Origin: CF-118 sp035934385 | Lineage (GTDB): Bacteria; Chloroflexota; Dormibacteria; Dormibacterales; Dormibacteraceae | DNA: 64,000 bases | Direction: 5' to 3' | Assembly: GCA_035934385.1 (NCBI GenBank) | Contig: DASYXY010000014.1 | Location: 124,001 to 188,000, forward strand | Notes under the pieces: generated by a model | What the model was told of the DNA's origin: nothing | What the model saw: the letters and a program-made list of their open reading frames with translations, nothing else | Databases searched by the model: none | In this document: piece after piece, positions 8,689 to 16,424 of the stretch | How positions within the stretch are numbered: position 1 is the stretch's first letter | Layout: every line of letters starts with the position of its first letter | Translations under genes and position numbers: made by a program

Positions 8689-11214
8689 TTATTCCTCCGG
8701 GCCCGGAGGTGTGCTTGCCTCTTGCACGGGTTCGTGAATCGGCTCCGAGCCGTTCGCCATCGACTCCAGGCCCGGCGCCTCCAGCGGCGCTTCGGCAGCC
8801 GGTATCGCGGCGCCGTCACCATTGGCGCCCACCTCAGGAAGCGCCCGCCGGCGCCTCCGCCGCCCGCGCCTGTCCCCGCGATGCGGCCGGGAAAGGCGCT
8901 GCACCTGCGACCGGATGCCCACCCGCTGGCAGGCCGTGACCACTGCGCCGACTCCCGCCACCAGGCCGTCCTCCTTGGCGTGCTCGAACAGGGGTCCGAA
9001 CAGCTCGGGCGCGCCGCCGATGACCGTCTTCGAATCGCCGACGATGACCAGCAGCTTCTTGGCGCGCGAGATCGCGACGTTGACGCGGTTGGGATCGTTT
9101 AGGAACCCGATCGCGGCGCGGTCGTTGGACCGCACCAGCGAGAGGATCACGCCGTCCGACTCGCGCCCCTCGAATGCATCCACCGACTCGATGTCATCAG
9201 GAGGGACGATGCCCTTGAGCGCGGACTGCAGGCGGTTGACCTGCGAGTTGTACATGGCGATCACGGCCAGGTGGGCCTTCCGCACCCGCCGCCTGATGAT
9301 CGACGTGATGTCCTTGCACAGCGCGACCTCGAACTCGTTGGCCACAGAACGCTGCGCGTCGCGGTACTCGTCCTGAGCACCGGTGTCGACCCACACCAGC
9401 TCGCGATCGAAGGGCCAGGGCAGCGGCATGCGCGGGTGCGGCGCCTCGTGGATGAGCTTGCCTTCGTAGAAGAGGTCTGACACCACGCGGCCGATGGGCT
9501 CGCGCATGCGGTACTGGCGCGGCAGCATGATGCGCGACCCGGCGGGCACCTTGTCCCAGATCCAGCCGTAGAAGCTGTCGTCGCGCACGACCTCATCGAG
9601 CGGTTGCTCGACTTTGAACGTCGCCGCAGCCTCCTCCATCACGGGCGGCAGCTGGTTCAGGTCGCCGATCATCACCCAGCGCTTGGCAAGCGGCATGAGC
9701 GCGAGCGCTTCGTTGGCGCGCACTTTGTTGGCCTCGTCGAGGATCAGCCAGTCGAACACCTTGAACCGCAGGCGCGAGTCGATGGCGAGGCGGTTGCACG
9801 TGCCGGCCACCAGGTTGTACGGCTCGAGGTCGTCGCCCTCGACCAGCGTCGGCCGGATGCGCCGCGGCACCTTGCCAGGTTCTGCGATGCGCGCCTGCCG
9901 CACATGCGAGAAGCCGAGCAGTCGCTCCTGCCCGGTGTCGACAGCGTCGTTGGAGTGGGACGAAAGCAGGATGGACGCGCTCGGGTTGCGGCCGAGGATG
10001 CGCCGGATCGACTCGACGATCGCTGTCGTCTTGCCGGTGCCGGGCGGACCCTGGATCAGGTAGAGCTGGCCTGGCCGCATCCCCATCACACGGGCGACGG
10101 CCTCCGCCTGCTCCTCGTTGGGGTCCGGGAGGTGATGGGCCTTCTTGCCGTCGAGCGTGACGCGTGGCGGGCTGCCCAGCCAGCCTGTGTCGACCAGCTC
10201 GGCCGCGAGCGCGCCGGTGCGCGGGCTCCCGATCTGCAGCTGGCGGATCACTGAGCGCTGCGCCTCGAACATCTCCACGCTCGCCGTCGGCAGCACGATG
10301 CCCTCGTCCGGCAGCGGGTCGTAGCGGCGGAAGCTCACCCACAGGTTGGAGCCCTGGATGCGCTCGAGCGACATGCCGCGGTACTCGGGGAAGCCGGCCG
10401 AGCGGACGGTCAGCGAGTCGATGCCGCGGTAGATCCGGCCGTCGGCCTCGTCGACCAGGTGCAGCACCGCGCGCACGTACTCCCCGCCGCGCATGTCGTG
10501 GTTGCACTCGGGGCAGTGGATGCCGTTCGAAGTCGGCACCTCGGTCTCACAGTTCGGGCACTCGATCCACTGCTCGGTGGCCTCGTACTTGCGCACGGCC
10601 GCCTCGGCGAGCTTCTCGCGGAAGTCACGAAGGTGCTCGATGAAGCGGAGCGTCGAGTCGAGGATCGGCTGCGTCTTCGCCTTCTCGCGGAGGAGGATGG
10701 CCGTGAAGCCTTCCAGGTCGCCGTCCCACTCCTTGACCAGCTGCAGCTCCTGGTAGCGGAGGCGCAGCCGGTTCTTCTCCATCTCGTATTCGCCGTCCAG
10801 GTCCTGCCAGTCGGTGAGCTCGAGGGCCAGGCCCAGCGGTGTGCGACCGAGCTTGCCGGTCAGGAGGGTGGTGGACACCTGGCCGATGAACTCCAGCGGC
10901 TTCTCGGGCTTGGTGACCTGGTAGGTGCCGTCGATCTGCTTGAGCTCCTCGAGCATCTCGCGCAGGCGCTCGGCTCCGCCGAAGGCCTCCAGCGCCTTGA
11001 CCTTCTCGGCGGCAGGGCTCCCCGGGCGGATGCGGATGCCGAGGCGGCCGGCCTGGATCTCCTCGCCGGGAATCTCCGGATTCCAGAGAGGAAGGACGTC
11101 GCCTGGATTCGGCGCGCTCACGACAGGCACGGCCTGAGGTGTGGCCACAAGCGGATTGGGCGTGAATTGAGGTTCAAGTGACTTCAGAAAGGGTCCTTTG
11201 CAGGGACCTAGCAC
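8689..11214 (-). CDS. SF1 (Upf1/DNA2-like) helicase with internal zinc ribbon
   Basis: 841-residue superfamily 1B helicase. An N-terminal region of unknown role with a charged coiled-coil-like stretch (about 60-210) is followed by a four-Cys zinc ribbon near residue 217 (CPNC...CPEC), then the motor: Walker A QGPPGTGKTT near 388, motif II LILDEANK near 490, GDLNQLPPV, and the C-terminal RecA half with SVDAFEGRESDGVILSLVRS and NVAISRAKK. The tail after 770 is low complexity (RRGRRRRRR, then Ala/Glu/Pro). Motif II reads DEAN rather than DEAQ or DEAT. The GTG at 11214 is the longest start; an internal GTG about 22 codons later is possible. Substrate (RNA or DNA) is unknown. Confidence 0.82.
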   Translation of the reverse strand: MLGPCKGPFLKSLEPQFTPNPLVATPQAVPVVSAPNPGDVLPLWNPEIPGEEIQAGRLGIRIRPGSPAAEKVKALEAFGGAERLREMLEELKQIDGTYQVTKPEKPLEFIGQVSTTLLTGKLGRTPLGLALELTDWQDLDGEYEMEKNRLRLRYQELQLVKEWDGDLEGFTAILLREKAKTQPILDSTLRFIEHLRDFREKLAEAAVRKYEATEQWIECPNCETEVPTSNGIHCPECNHDMRGGEYVRAVLHLVDEADGRIYRGIDSLTVRSAGFPEYRGMSLERIQGSNLWVSFRRYDPLPDEGIVLPTASVEMFEAQRSVIRQLQIGSPRTGALAAELVDTGWLGSPPRVTLDGKKAHHLPDPNEEQAEAVARVMGMRPGQLYLIQGPPGTGKTTAIVESIRRILGRNPSASILLSSHSNDAVDTGQERLLGFSHVRQARIAEPGKVPRRIRPTLVEGDDLEPYNLVAGTCNRLAIDSRLRFKVFDWLILDEANKVRANEALALMPLAKRWVMIGDLNQLPPVMEEAAATFKVEQPLDEVVRDDSFYGWIWDKVPAGSRIMLPRQYRMREPIGRVVSDLFYEGKLIHEAPHPRMPLPWPFDRELVWVDTGAQDEYRDAQRSVANEFEVALCKDITSIIRRRVRKAHLAVIAMYNSQVNRLQSALKGIVPPDDIESVDAFEGRESDGVILSLVRSNDRAAIGFLNDPNRVNVAISRAKKLLVIVGDSKTVIGGAPELFGPLFEHAKEDGLVAGVGAVVTACQRVGIRSQVQRLSRPHRGDRRGRRRRRRALPEVGANGDGAAIPAAEAPLEAPGLESMANGSEPIHEPVQEASTPPGPEE

Positions 11215-11288
11215 CCCAACGGGCAGGTCTACCTTACCAGATCGGGTGCCGGTTCAAACCCGGGCTCCCCGAGCCGGCGCCAGCGCCC

Positions 11289-11323
11289 GCACTCGCGTCA
11301 TGAACGAGTGCACTATTTGACGC
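11289..11323. promoter_or_regulatory. Interleaved inverted repeats just upstream of mttB
   Basis: GCACTCG at 11289-11295 pairs with CGAGTGC at 11305-11311, and GCGTCA at 11295-11300 pairs with TGACGC at 11318-11323. The two inverted repeats are interleaved, so only one hairpin or a pseudoknot can form at a time. TATTTG at 11314-11319 could serve as a -10 element 8 bases before the GTG start. The region could be an operator or a 5' RNA switch. The same GCACTCGCGT...ACGAGTGC pair occurs at 31389-31422. Confidence 0.4.
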
Positions 11324-11327
11324 AGCC

Positions 11328-12773
11328 GTGTGGAAGAACCGCCTCCAGCCGTACGACATCCTCTCGCCCGAGGACGTGGAGGCGATCCACGGGCAGGCCA
11401 TGACGATCCTCGAGGAGATCGGCATCGACTTCCTACATCCCCACGCTCGCGACCTTCTGCGTGGTGCCGGGATGAAGGTCGAGGACGAGCGCGTGCGCTT
11501 CGACCGCGGCTGGGTGCTGGAGATGGCGGCGAAGACGCCGCCCGCATTCGAGTTCCAGGCTCGGAATCCGAAGCGCACCGTGACGATCGGCGGCGACAAC
11601 CTGGTCAACGCCCCGGTCTACGGTCCGCCTTTTGTCACCGACCTCGAGCGCGGCCGTCGCGGCGCCACGATCGAGGACTTCAACAACTTCGACAAGCTGG
11701 CGCAGTCGGTGGAGCAGATCCACTGCGCGGGCGGCACCACGGTCGAGCCTGAGGACCTACCGCTCTCGTCGCGACACCTCGACATGGTTTATTCGCACAT
11801 TCGCTGGACGGACAAACCGTTCATGGGAAGCGTCATCTCGAGCGAGAACGCGACCGACACGGTGGAGATGGCGTCCATCGTCTGCGGCGGGCGCGAGAGC
11901 ATCGAGAAGAACCCGGCGATCCTGAGCCTCATCAATGTCAACAGCCCGCTTCGCTACGACGACCGCATGCTCGGCGCGCTCATCGTTTACTCGGAGGCGC
12001 GTCAGCCGGTGATCGTCACGCCGTTCCTCATGGCCGGAGCGATGTCGCCGATGGGGCTCGCCGGCACCGTCGCGCAACAGACTGCGGAAGCGCTGGCGGG
12101 CATCGCGCTGGTGCAGCTCATCAGGCCCGGGACGCCCAGCGTGTACGGGTCGTTTCTTACCAACACCGACATGCAGTCGGGCAGCCCCGCGTTTGGCACG
12201 CCCGAGTCGGCGATGGGCATCCTCGCCAGCGCGCAGATGGCGCGACACTACAACCTTCCGTTCCGCGGTGGCGGCGCGCTGACGTCATCGAAGGCGCCGG
12301 ACGCCCAGGCCGCCTACGAGTCGATGATGTGCATGTGGCCCACCGTGCTCGGCCGCGTGAACTTCGTGCTGCACGCGGCGGGTTGGTTGGAGAGCGCCTT
12401 GCTCGCGTCGTACGAGAAATTCGTCATCGACGTCGAGGCCCTGCGCATGTTCGAGTGGATCCTGCAGAAAGGACTCCCGGTCGACGAGGAAGGGATGGCG
12501 ATGGACGCGCTGCGCGAGGTCGGCCCCGGTGGACACTTCCTCGGCGCGGAGCACACGCTGCGTCACTACCGAACCGGCTTCTACCGGCCGTGGATCTCGT
12601 CGACTGAAAACTACGACCGATGGAACCGCCTGGGCGCTCGGACCGCAGACAAGGTCGCGGCGGAGCGCTGGAAGCAGCTCCTGGCGGAGTACGTGGATCC
12701 GGGAATCGACCAGGGCGTCGATGAGCAGCTGAAGGAATTCATCACACGGCGAAAGCGAGAGCTCGAAGCCTAG
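11328..12773 (+). CDS. MttB-family methylamine:corrinoid methyltransferase, non-pyrrolysine
   Basis: 481-residue TIM-barrel methyltransferase of the MttB superfamily. Family members move a methyl group from a quaternary or tertiary amine to Co(I) of a corrinoid protein. The N-terminus (DVEAIHGQAMTILEEIGIDF), the glycine-rich middle (FRGGGALTSSKAPDAQAAYE) and the C-terminal half match the family, and the length is normal. There is no in-frame amber codon, so this is the non-Pyl branch that includes glycine betaine (MtgB), carnitine and proline betaine enzymes. With demethylating dehydrogenases and betaine-synthesis genes nearby, glycine betaine is the likeliest substrate (inference). The GTG start is forced by an in-frame stop at 11301. 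Its cognate corrinoid protein is encoded convergently at 17301. Confidence 0.9.
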   Translation: MWKNRLQPYDILSPEDVEAIHGQAMTILEEIGIDFLHPHARDLLRGAGMKVEDERVRFDRGWVLEMAAKTPPAFEFQARNPKRTVTIGGDNLVNAPVYGPPFVTDLERGRRGATIEDFNNFDKLAQSVEQIHCAGGTTVEPEDLPLSSRHLDMVYSHIRWTDKPFMGSVISSENATDTVEMASIVCGGRESIEKNPAILSLINVNSPLRYDDRMLGALIVYSEARQPVIVTPFLMAGAMSPMGLAGTVAQQTAEALAGIALVQLIRPGTPSVYGSFLTNTDMQSGSPAFGTPESAMGILASAQMARHYNLPFRGGGALTSSKAPDAQAAYESMMCMWPTVLGRVNFVLHAAGWLESALLASYEKFVIDVEALRMFEWILQKGLPVDEEGMAMDALREVGPGGHFLGAEHTLRHYRTGFYRPWISSTENYDRWNRLGARTADKVAAERWKQLLAEYVDPGIDQGVDEQLKEFITRRKRELEA

Positions 12774-12808
12774 CGGGCTTTCTCGACGAGCTAGGCTCGG
12801 ACCAGCCC

Positions 12809-13381
12809 GTGCCGGCGGGAGGTTCGGCCGCCGCGGCTGCAGTGGCAATGGCCGCCGGGCTGGTTGAGAAGTGCGCCCGCGTGTCGACCCCGCAGATGAT
12901 CGGGGCGGCCGCCATCCGCAAGCGGGCGGCCAGCGTGCGCAGCCTGGCTGCCGCATACGTAGAGAGCGACGCTTACGTTTACCTGCAATACATGGAGGCG
13001 CTGCGCTCCGCGCGCGGGCGCAGCTCCGCCGAACGCGAGCGCATCATCCGCCCCGCCTTCGGGGGGATTGTCAGCCTGCCTCTCAAGGTCGCCCGCTCCG
13101 CGGCGGAGGTCGCGGGCATGGCAGCGGAGCTGGCGCTCCACGGCAAGCCCAGCGTGCGTTCCGATGCAGTCGTGGCTCTACACCTGGCTGCGGCCTCGGC
13201 ACAGGCGAGCGCCGCGACTCTGGCGGCCAACGTTGCCTCGCGGCCCGACGATGCGAAGCTCGCCGAGGTGCGCGAGCTGGCCGCCCGCGCTAGCGAGCTA
13301 GCTCGGAAGCAACGCGCTCCAGTCCCCGCAGGTGGTCGCGGTCGTGGTCCAACGCGATCTGCAGGTAGCGCTCCACGGTGA
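12809..13381 (+). CDS. fchA: Methenyl-THF cyclohydrolase (FchA/FTCD-cyclodeaminase-like)
   Basis: Helical protein of the formiminotransferase-cyclodeaminase/FchA family, expected to convert methenyl-THF to 10-formyl-THF. PAGGSAAAAAVAMAAGLVEK is the glycine-rich folate-binding start, followed by the usual helices. The first usable start is GTG 12809, but the frame is open upstream to 12725 and encodes LAGFLDELGSDQPV immediately before, which is the conserved first helix. No ATG, GTG or TTG occurs in that extension, so the true start is unresolved (a rare codon such as ATT 12737, or coupling with mttB, whose stop is at 12773). The last 92 bases overlap the convergent DinB gene and the final 20 or so residues look non-native. 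Confidence 0.75.
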   Translation: MPAGGSAAAAAVAMAAGLVEKCARVSTPQMIGAAAIRKRAASVRSLAAAYVESDAYVYLQYMEALRSARGRSSAERERIIRPAFGGIVSLPLKVARSAAEVAGMAAELALHGKPSVRSDAVVALHLAAASAQASAATLAANVASRPDDAKLAEVRELAARASELARKQRAPVPAGGRGRGPTRSAGSAPR

Positions 13382-13736
13382 TGTCCCCGTACGCCTCGTG
13401 ATGCCCGGTCCGCGCGCGCTCTTCGTCGGATAGACCGCGCACGAAGTCGAGGACACGGCCCCGAGTCTCGGCCCACTCGTCGAGCGCCTCCTCGAGGTGG
13501 ACGCCGCTGAAATCGGTGTCGTCGTTGTTGTACGTACCGAACTTCGGGTTCTCGCCCGACGCGATCGCGCGGATGCGCGGCTCGAACGCCTCGCGCTCGC
13601 TTGCCGCCAGGTGCGCGGCAATGTCGCGCAGCGACCACGCGCCGACTCGGGCCGAGTGGTCGTCAGCCGCCAGCCGGATCATCGCGGCCATCAGCTGCTG
13701 GCTGGCCGCCAGCTCGTCGATGAGCGTGTAAGTCAT
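13290..13736 (-). CDS. DinB-family putative metal-dependent protein
   Basis: 148-residue four-helix-bundle protein of the DinB/YfiT-like superfamily. Three His positions that usually bind a divalent metal are visible: AAHLAASERE near residue 42, GHHEAYGD near 112 and ALDHDRDHLRGLE near 130. Members are often thiol- or bacillithiol-dependent enzymes, but substrates are mostly unknown. The ATG overlaps the stop of the preceding small gene (ATGA), so it is the last gene of the corrinoid operon. Its 3' end overlaps the 3' end of the convergent cyclohydrolase gene. Confidence 0.8.
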   Translation of the reverse strand: MTYTLIDELAASQQLMAAMIRLAADDHSARVGAWSLRDIAAHLAASEREAFEPRIRAIASGENPKFGTYNNDDTDFSGVHLEEALDEWAETRGRVLDFVRGLSDEERARTGHHEAYGDITVERYLQIALDHDRDHLRGLERVASELAR

Positions 13737-14020
13737 CCTGGATTCATCAGTTTCGCTCGGGGATTCGCGGCATCGAGCTCCGCGATGATCGCATCAAGCA
13801 CGTCGCCGGCGGAGCCGCTGCGTTCCTCGATCGGCCCCCAACTCCAGCCATCGAGGTAAGCGTCCATGTCGGTCGAGCCGTCCTTCATGGCGTATGCGTC
13901 GATCGCGGCCTGAAACCTGTCGGGCAGCATGCGCTTGACCTCACCGCCGTCGTCCCAGGCTTTCACCTGGGAGGGAATGTGCTTCCAGAACATCACCTGG
14001 TACCTGGCCAATTCGATCAC
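13733..14020 (-). CDS. Small conserved protein, 'virulence factor' domain-like
   Basis: 95-residue soluble protein. The opening IELARYQVMFWKHIPSQVKA and the later LPDRFQAAIDAYAM resemble a short domain annotated as virulence factor/CvfC-like, a name that says little about function. The GTG start overlaps the stop of the DUF1638 gene (GTGA), and its stop overlaps the DinB start, so it is tightly coupled within the corrinoid operon. From context it may assist cofactor or enzyme maturation in methyl transfer (inference). The domain call is from memory and moderate. Confidence 0.6.
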   Translation of the reverse strand: MIELARYQVMFWKHIPSQVKAWDDGGEVKRMLPDRFQAAIDAYAMKDGSTDMDAYLDGWSWGPIEERSGSAGDVLDAIIAELDAANPRAKLMNPG

Positions 14021-14601
14021 GCCTCGACTAACGCGGCAAGCCGGTTTTCCAGCGCGCCCATCCTCACGTCGCGAATCTCGAGCGGCAGCTCGAGATAAGC
14101 CGCGATCGCCGCCGCCCGCGCCGCCAGCAGCTCGCTCGGCGTCTGCCTCAAGTAGAGGACGGCCTCGTAGTTTGCGAACAGCATCTGCCGGAGGTCTGGA
14201 TGGCGGTCGAGGCCGAGGCCGCGCACGACGGCGCGCTCGAAGTTGCGCACGAGCCAATCTGTAAGGAAGAACGTGCCCGGGCGCTCTTCCATGACCTGCT
14301 CGAACAGCTCCTCGCCGGCGAACATCTCGTAGCAGTGGGGTCCGTCAAGACGGGCCGCGCCGACCTCGTCGAGCACTGGGTCAAGCCGGCCCGCGGTTCC
14401 GCAGTCTCCGTACACGACGACGAGACGGTCATAGCGCGGCCGTAGCTCACGCAGCTTCGCGCTGAGCTCGGTCACGATGCGGTCGGGGTAGAGATGCAGG
14501 TACGCGGACAGCCCGTGGATGTCGACGTCCCAGCCTCGGCGGTCGGCGATCTCCTTGACCTCGATGCCGAGCGCGCCGCATGTCACTAGCGCGGTCCTCA
14601 T
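14017..14601 (-). CDS. DUF1638 family protein
   Basis: 194-residue cytoplasmic protein of the DUF1638 family, which is repeatedly found beside corrinoid methyltransferase genes in archaea and bacteria. Conserved spots include TCGALGIEV at the N-terminus, VVVYGDCG near residue 62 and GPHCYEMFAGEE near 87, with Cys residues well placed for a metal or cofactor site. ATGA overlap with RACo upstream and GTGA overlap with the small gene downstream show tight coupling. Function is unknown; a role in corrinoid protein handling is inferred only from context. Confidence 0.8.
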   Translation of the reverse strand: MRTALVTCGALGIEVKEIADRRGWDVDIHGLSAYLHLYPDRIVTELSAKLRELRPRYDRLVVVYGDCGTAGRLDPVLDEVGAARLDGPHCYEMFAGEELFEQVMEERPGTFFLTDWLVRNFERAVVRGLGLDRHPDLRQMLFANYEAVLYLRQTPSELLAARAAAIAAYLELPLEIRDVRMGALENRLAALVEA

Positions 14602-16424
14602 GACACCCTCTCCAGCATCGGAAACGCCAGCACCTCCACGAACGTGTCGTTGAAATCGGTGCGCCCTGAAAGCTCCACGTACTCGAGACGCGATGGCAGC
14701 TCGAACGCCACCTGGCGCTCGCGATACGACAGCAGCGCGATCTTCGCGCCCTCACCCGCCGAGTTGCCGACGGCGATGATGCGATCGACGTCAACGGGCG
14801 GAACAAGGCCGATGATCTTTGCGCTCTCGGGATTCAGGTACGAGCCGAACGATCCGCCGAGGAAGATCTCGTCGACGTCTGACGGCGTGATCCCGTGGAT
14901 GTCCATCAGGACCTTGATCCCGGTCGCGATCGAGCCCTTGGCGAACTGCAGCTCGCGGACGTCGCGCTGCGAAAGATAGACGCCGTCCGCGAGCAGAAAT
15001 GCGCGCACGCCCTCGACTTCGATGAGCCGATCCGCAAGCGGGTGGTGACCGGCATCTTCGCGCGACTTCATCCGGCCGGAGTGATCCAGCAGGCCGCACA
15101 CCAGCAGCTGCGCCACCGCGTCGACCAGGCCGGACCCGCAGATGCCGGCCGGCTTGACGTCGCCACCGATGACCTGCAGCTCCACCTTGTCGCCCAGGTG
15201 CACACCCTCGATGGCGCCGTCGGTGGCGCGCATGCCGCACTTGATCTGGCTGCCCTCGAACGCGGGCCCCGCAGGGGCGGCGGTCGCTAGGGTTCTCTGA
15301 GCGTTCCCGATCACGATCTCGCCGTTGGTGCCGACGTTGACGAACACGCGGAGTTTCTCGTCGCGGGCGATGTTCGTCGCCAGCACGCCGGCGACGATAT
15401 CGGAGCCGACGTAGGCGCCTAGCGCCGGCAGCGTCTGGACGTAACCGTGCGGGTGGATGTTCAGACCGACTTCGGCTGCCGGCACCGAGAGCGGCTCCAT
15501 GAAAGCAGGCGCGAACGGCATGACCGCGATCGGCGCCGGGTCGATGCCAAACAGCAGGTGCAACATGGTCACGTTGCCGACGACGACGGCCTCGTATGTG
15601 CGGTCGGCGGTGACGCCGGCCTCCGCGTAGAGGCGTCCGACGATCTCGTTCATGGTCTTCACGACGGCCGCCTGCAGCTCGCTGACAGCATCCGGTCCAT
15701 TCATGCCGTGGCTGATCCGCGAGATGACGTCCGCCCCGAACGGCGCCTGGCCGTTGAGTGTGGAGCTCACCGCCGCGGCCATGCCAGTGCGCAGGTTCAT
15801 CAGCGTGCCGACCAGGGTCGTCGTGCCCACGTCGAAGGCGATGCCGTAGCACTCGCCGGTGGTGTCGCCTGGCTCAACCGCCACGAGTCGTTCGCCGGCA
15901 AGCACAGCGGTGACCTTGAACTCCGCTCCTCGCAGCACGGCGGGCAGCGATCGCAGCACCGGCACGCCGGCCGTCATGTCGTGGCCCTCGGCTTCCAGCG
16001 CGTCGTGCAGCCGAGCCAGGTCGCTGCGCTGGTCGTGCAGCGTCGGCGGCTCGAGCTCGGCGTAAACCTTGCGGACGTTGGGGTCGAGGATCACGAGCCG
16101 GCCCAGGCCCATCGTCGCGGCCTTCGGCACTCGCAGCAGCTGCGGCACTTCGCACGTCATGTCGTCGTGGATGTGCGCCTGGCATGACAGCCGCCAGCCG
16201 GCGGCGATCTCGTCCTGGCGCAGCTCGCGGTGATCCGCGTCGGTGATCTCCGTGGGCTTGCCGACGATGCGCACCTTGCACTTGCCGCACGTGCCGCGGC
16301 CGCCGCAGGTGGAGTCGATCGGCAGGCCGATCCAGTGCGCGGCGCTGAAGAGGGTGGTGCCGGGAGGAACCCTCGTCGACCGGTCGAAGGGGAGGTAGGT
16401 CACCTCCAGCTTCCGCTGGATCAC
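14598..16424 (-). CDS. Reductive activator of corrinoid proteins (RACo, ASKHA/DUF4445)
   Basis: 608-residue ATP-dependent activator that returns accidentally oxidised Co(II) corrinoid to Co(I). The N-terminal plant-type [2Fe-2S] domain has Cys40, Cys46, Cys49 and Cys81 (STCGGRGTCGKC, LSCQAH). A linker domain follows, then an ASKHA ATPase fold beginning near residue 195 (GIAFDVGTTTLVGTLMNL), with further phosphate-binding segments VFVNVGTNGEI and KPAGICGSGLVD and the motif EIFLGGSFG near 535. Size and domain order match RACo. The GTG start at 16422-16424 overlaps the stop of the methyltransferase gene. It sits in an operon with the corrinoid protein it should service. Confidence 0.92.
   Translation of the reverse strand: MIQRKLEVTYLPFDRSTRVPPGTTLFSAAHWIGLPIDSTCGGRGTCGKCKVRIVGKPTEITDADHRELRQDEIAAGWRLSCQAHIHDDMTCEVPQLLRVPKAATMGLGRLVILDPNVRKVYAELEPPTLHDQRSDLARLHDALEAEGHDMTAGVPVLRSLPAVLRGAEFKVTAVLAGERLVAVEPGDTTGECYGIAFDVGTTTLVGTLMNLRTGMAAAVSSTLNGQAPFGADVISRISHGMNGPDAVSELQAAVVKTMNEIVGRLYAEAGVTADRTYEAVVVGNVTMLHLLFGIDPAPIAVMPFAPAFMEPLSVPAAEVGLNIHPHGYVQTLPALGAYVGSDIVAGVLATNIARDEKLRVFVNVGTNGEIVIGNAQRTLATAAPAGPAFEGSQIKCGMRATDGAIEGVHLGDKVELQVIGGDVKPAGICGSGLVDAVAQLLVCGLLDHSGRMKSREDAGHHPLADRLIEVEGVRAFLLADGVYLSQRDVRELQFAKGSIATGIKVLMDIHGITPSDVDEIFLGGSFGSYLNPESAKIIGLVPPVDVDRIIAVGNSAGEGAKIALLSYRERQVAFELPSRLEYVELSGRTDFNDTFVEVLAFPMLERVS

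Noticed and set aside
11225..11285. tRNA-like T-arm sequence (GGTTCAAACCCGG) upstream of mttB
   Set aside because: No matching 5' acceptor strand, no D-arm and no valid anticodon stem could be built on either strand, so it is not called as a tRNA; a tRNA fragment remains a weak possibility.
11328..12773. Pyrrolysine-containing trimethylamine methyltransferase
   Set aside because: The frame is complete at 481 codons with no internal amber codon and no pyl genes are in the window.
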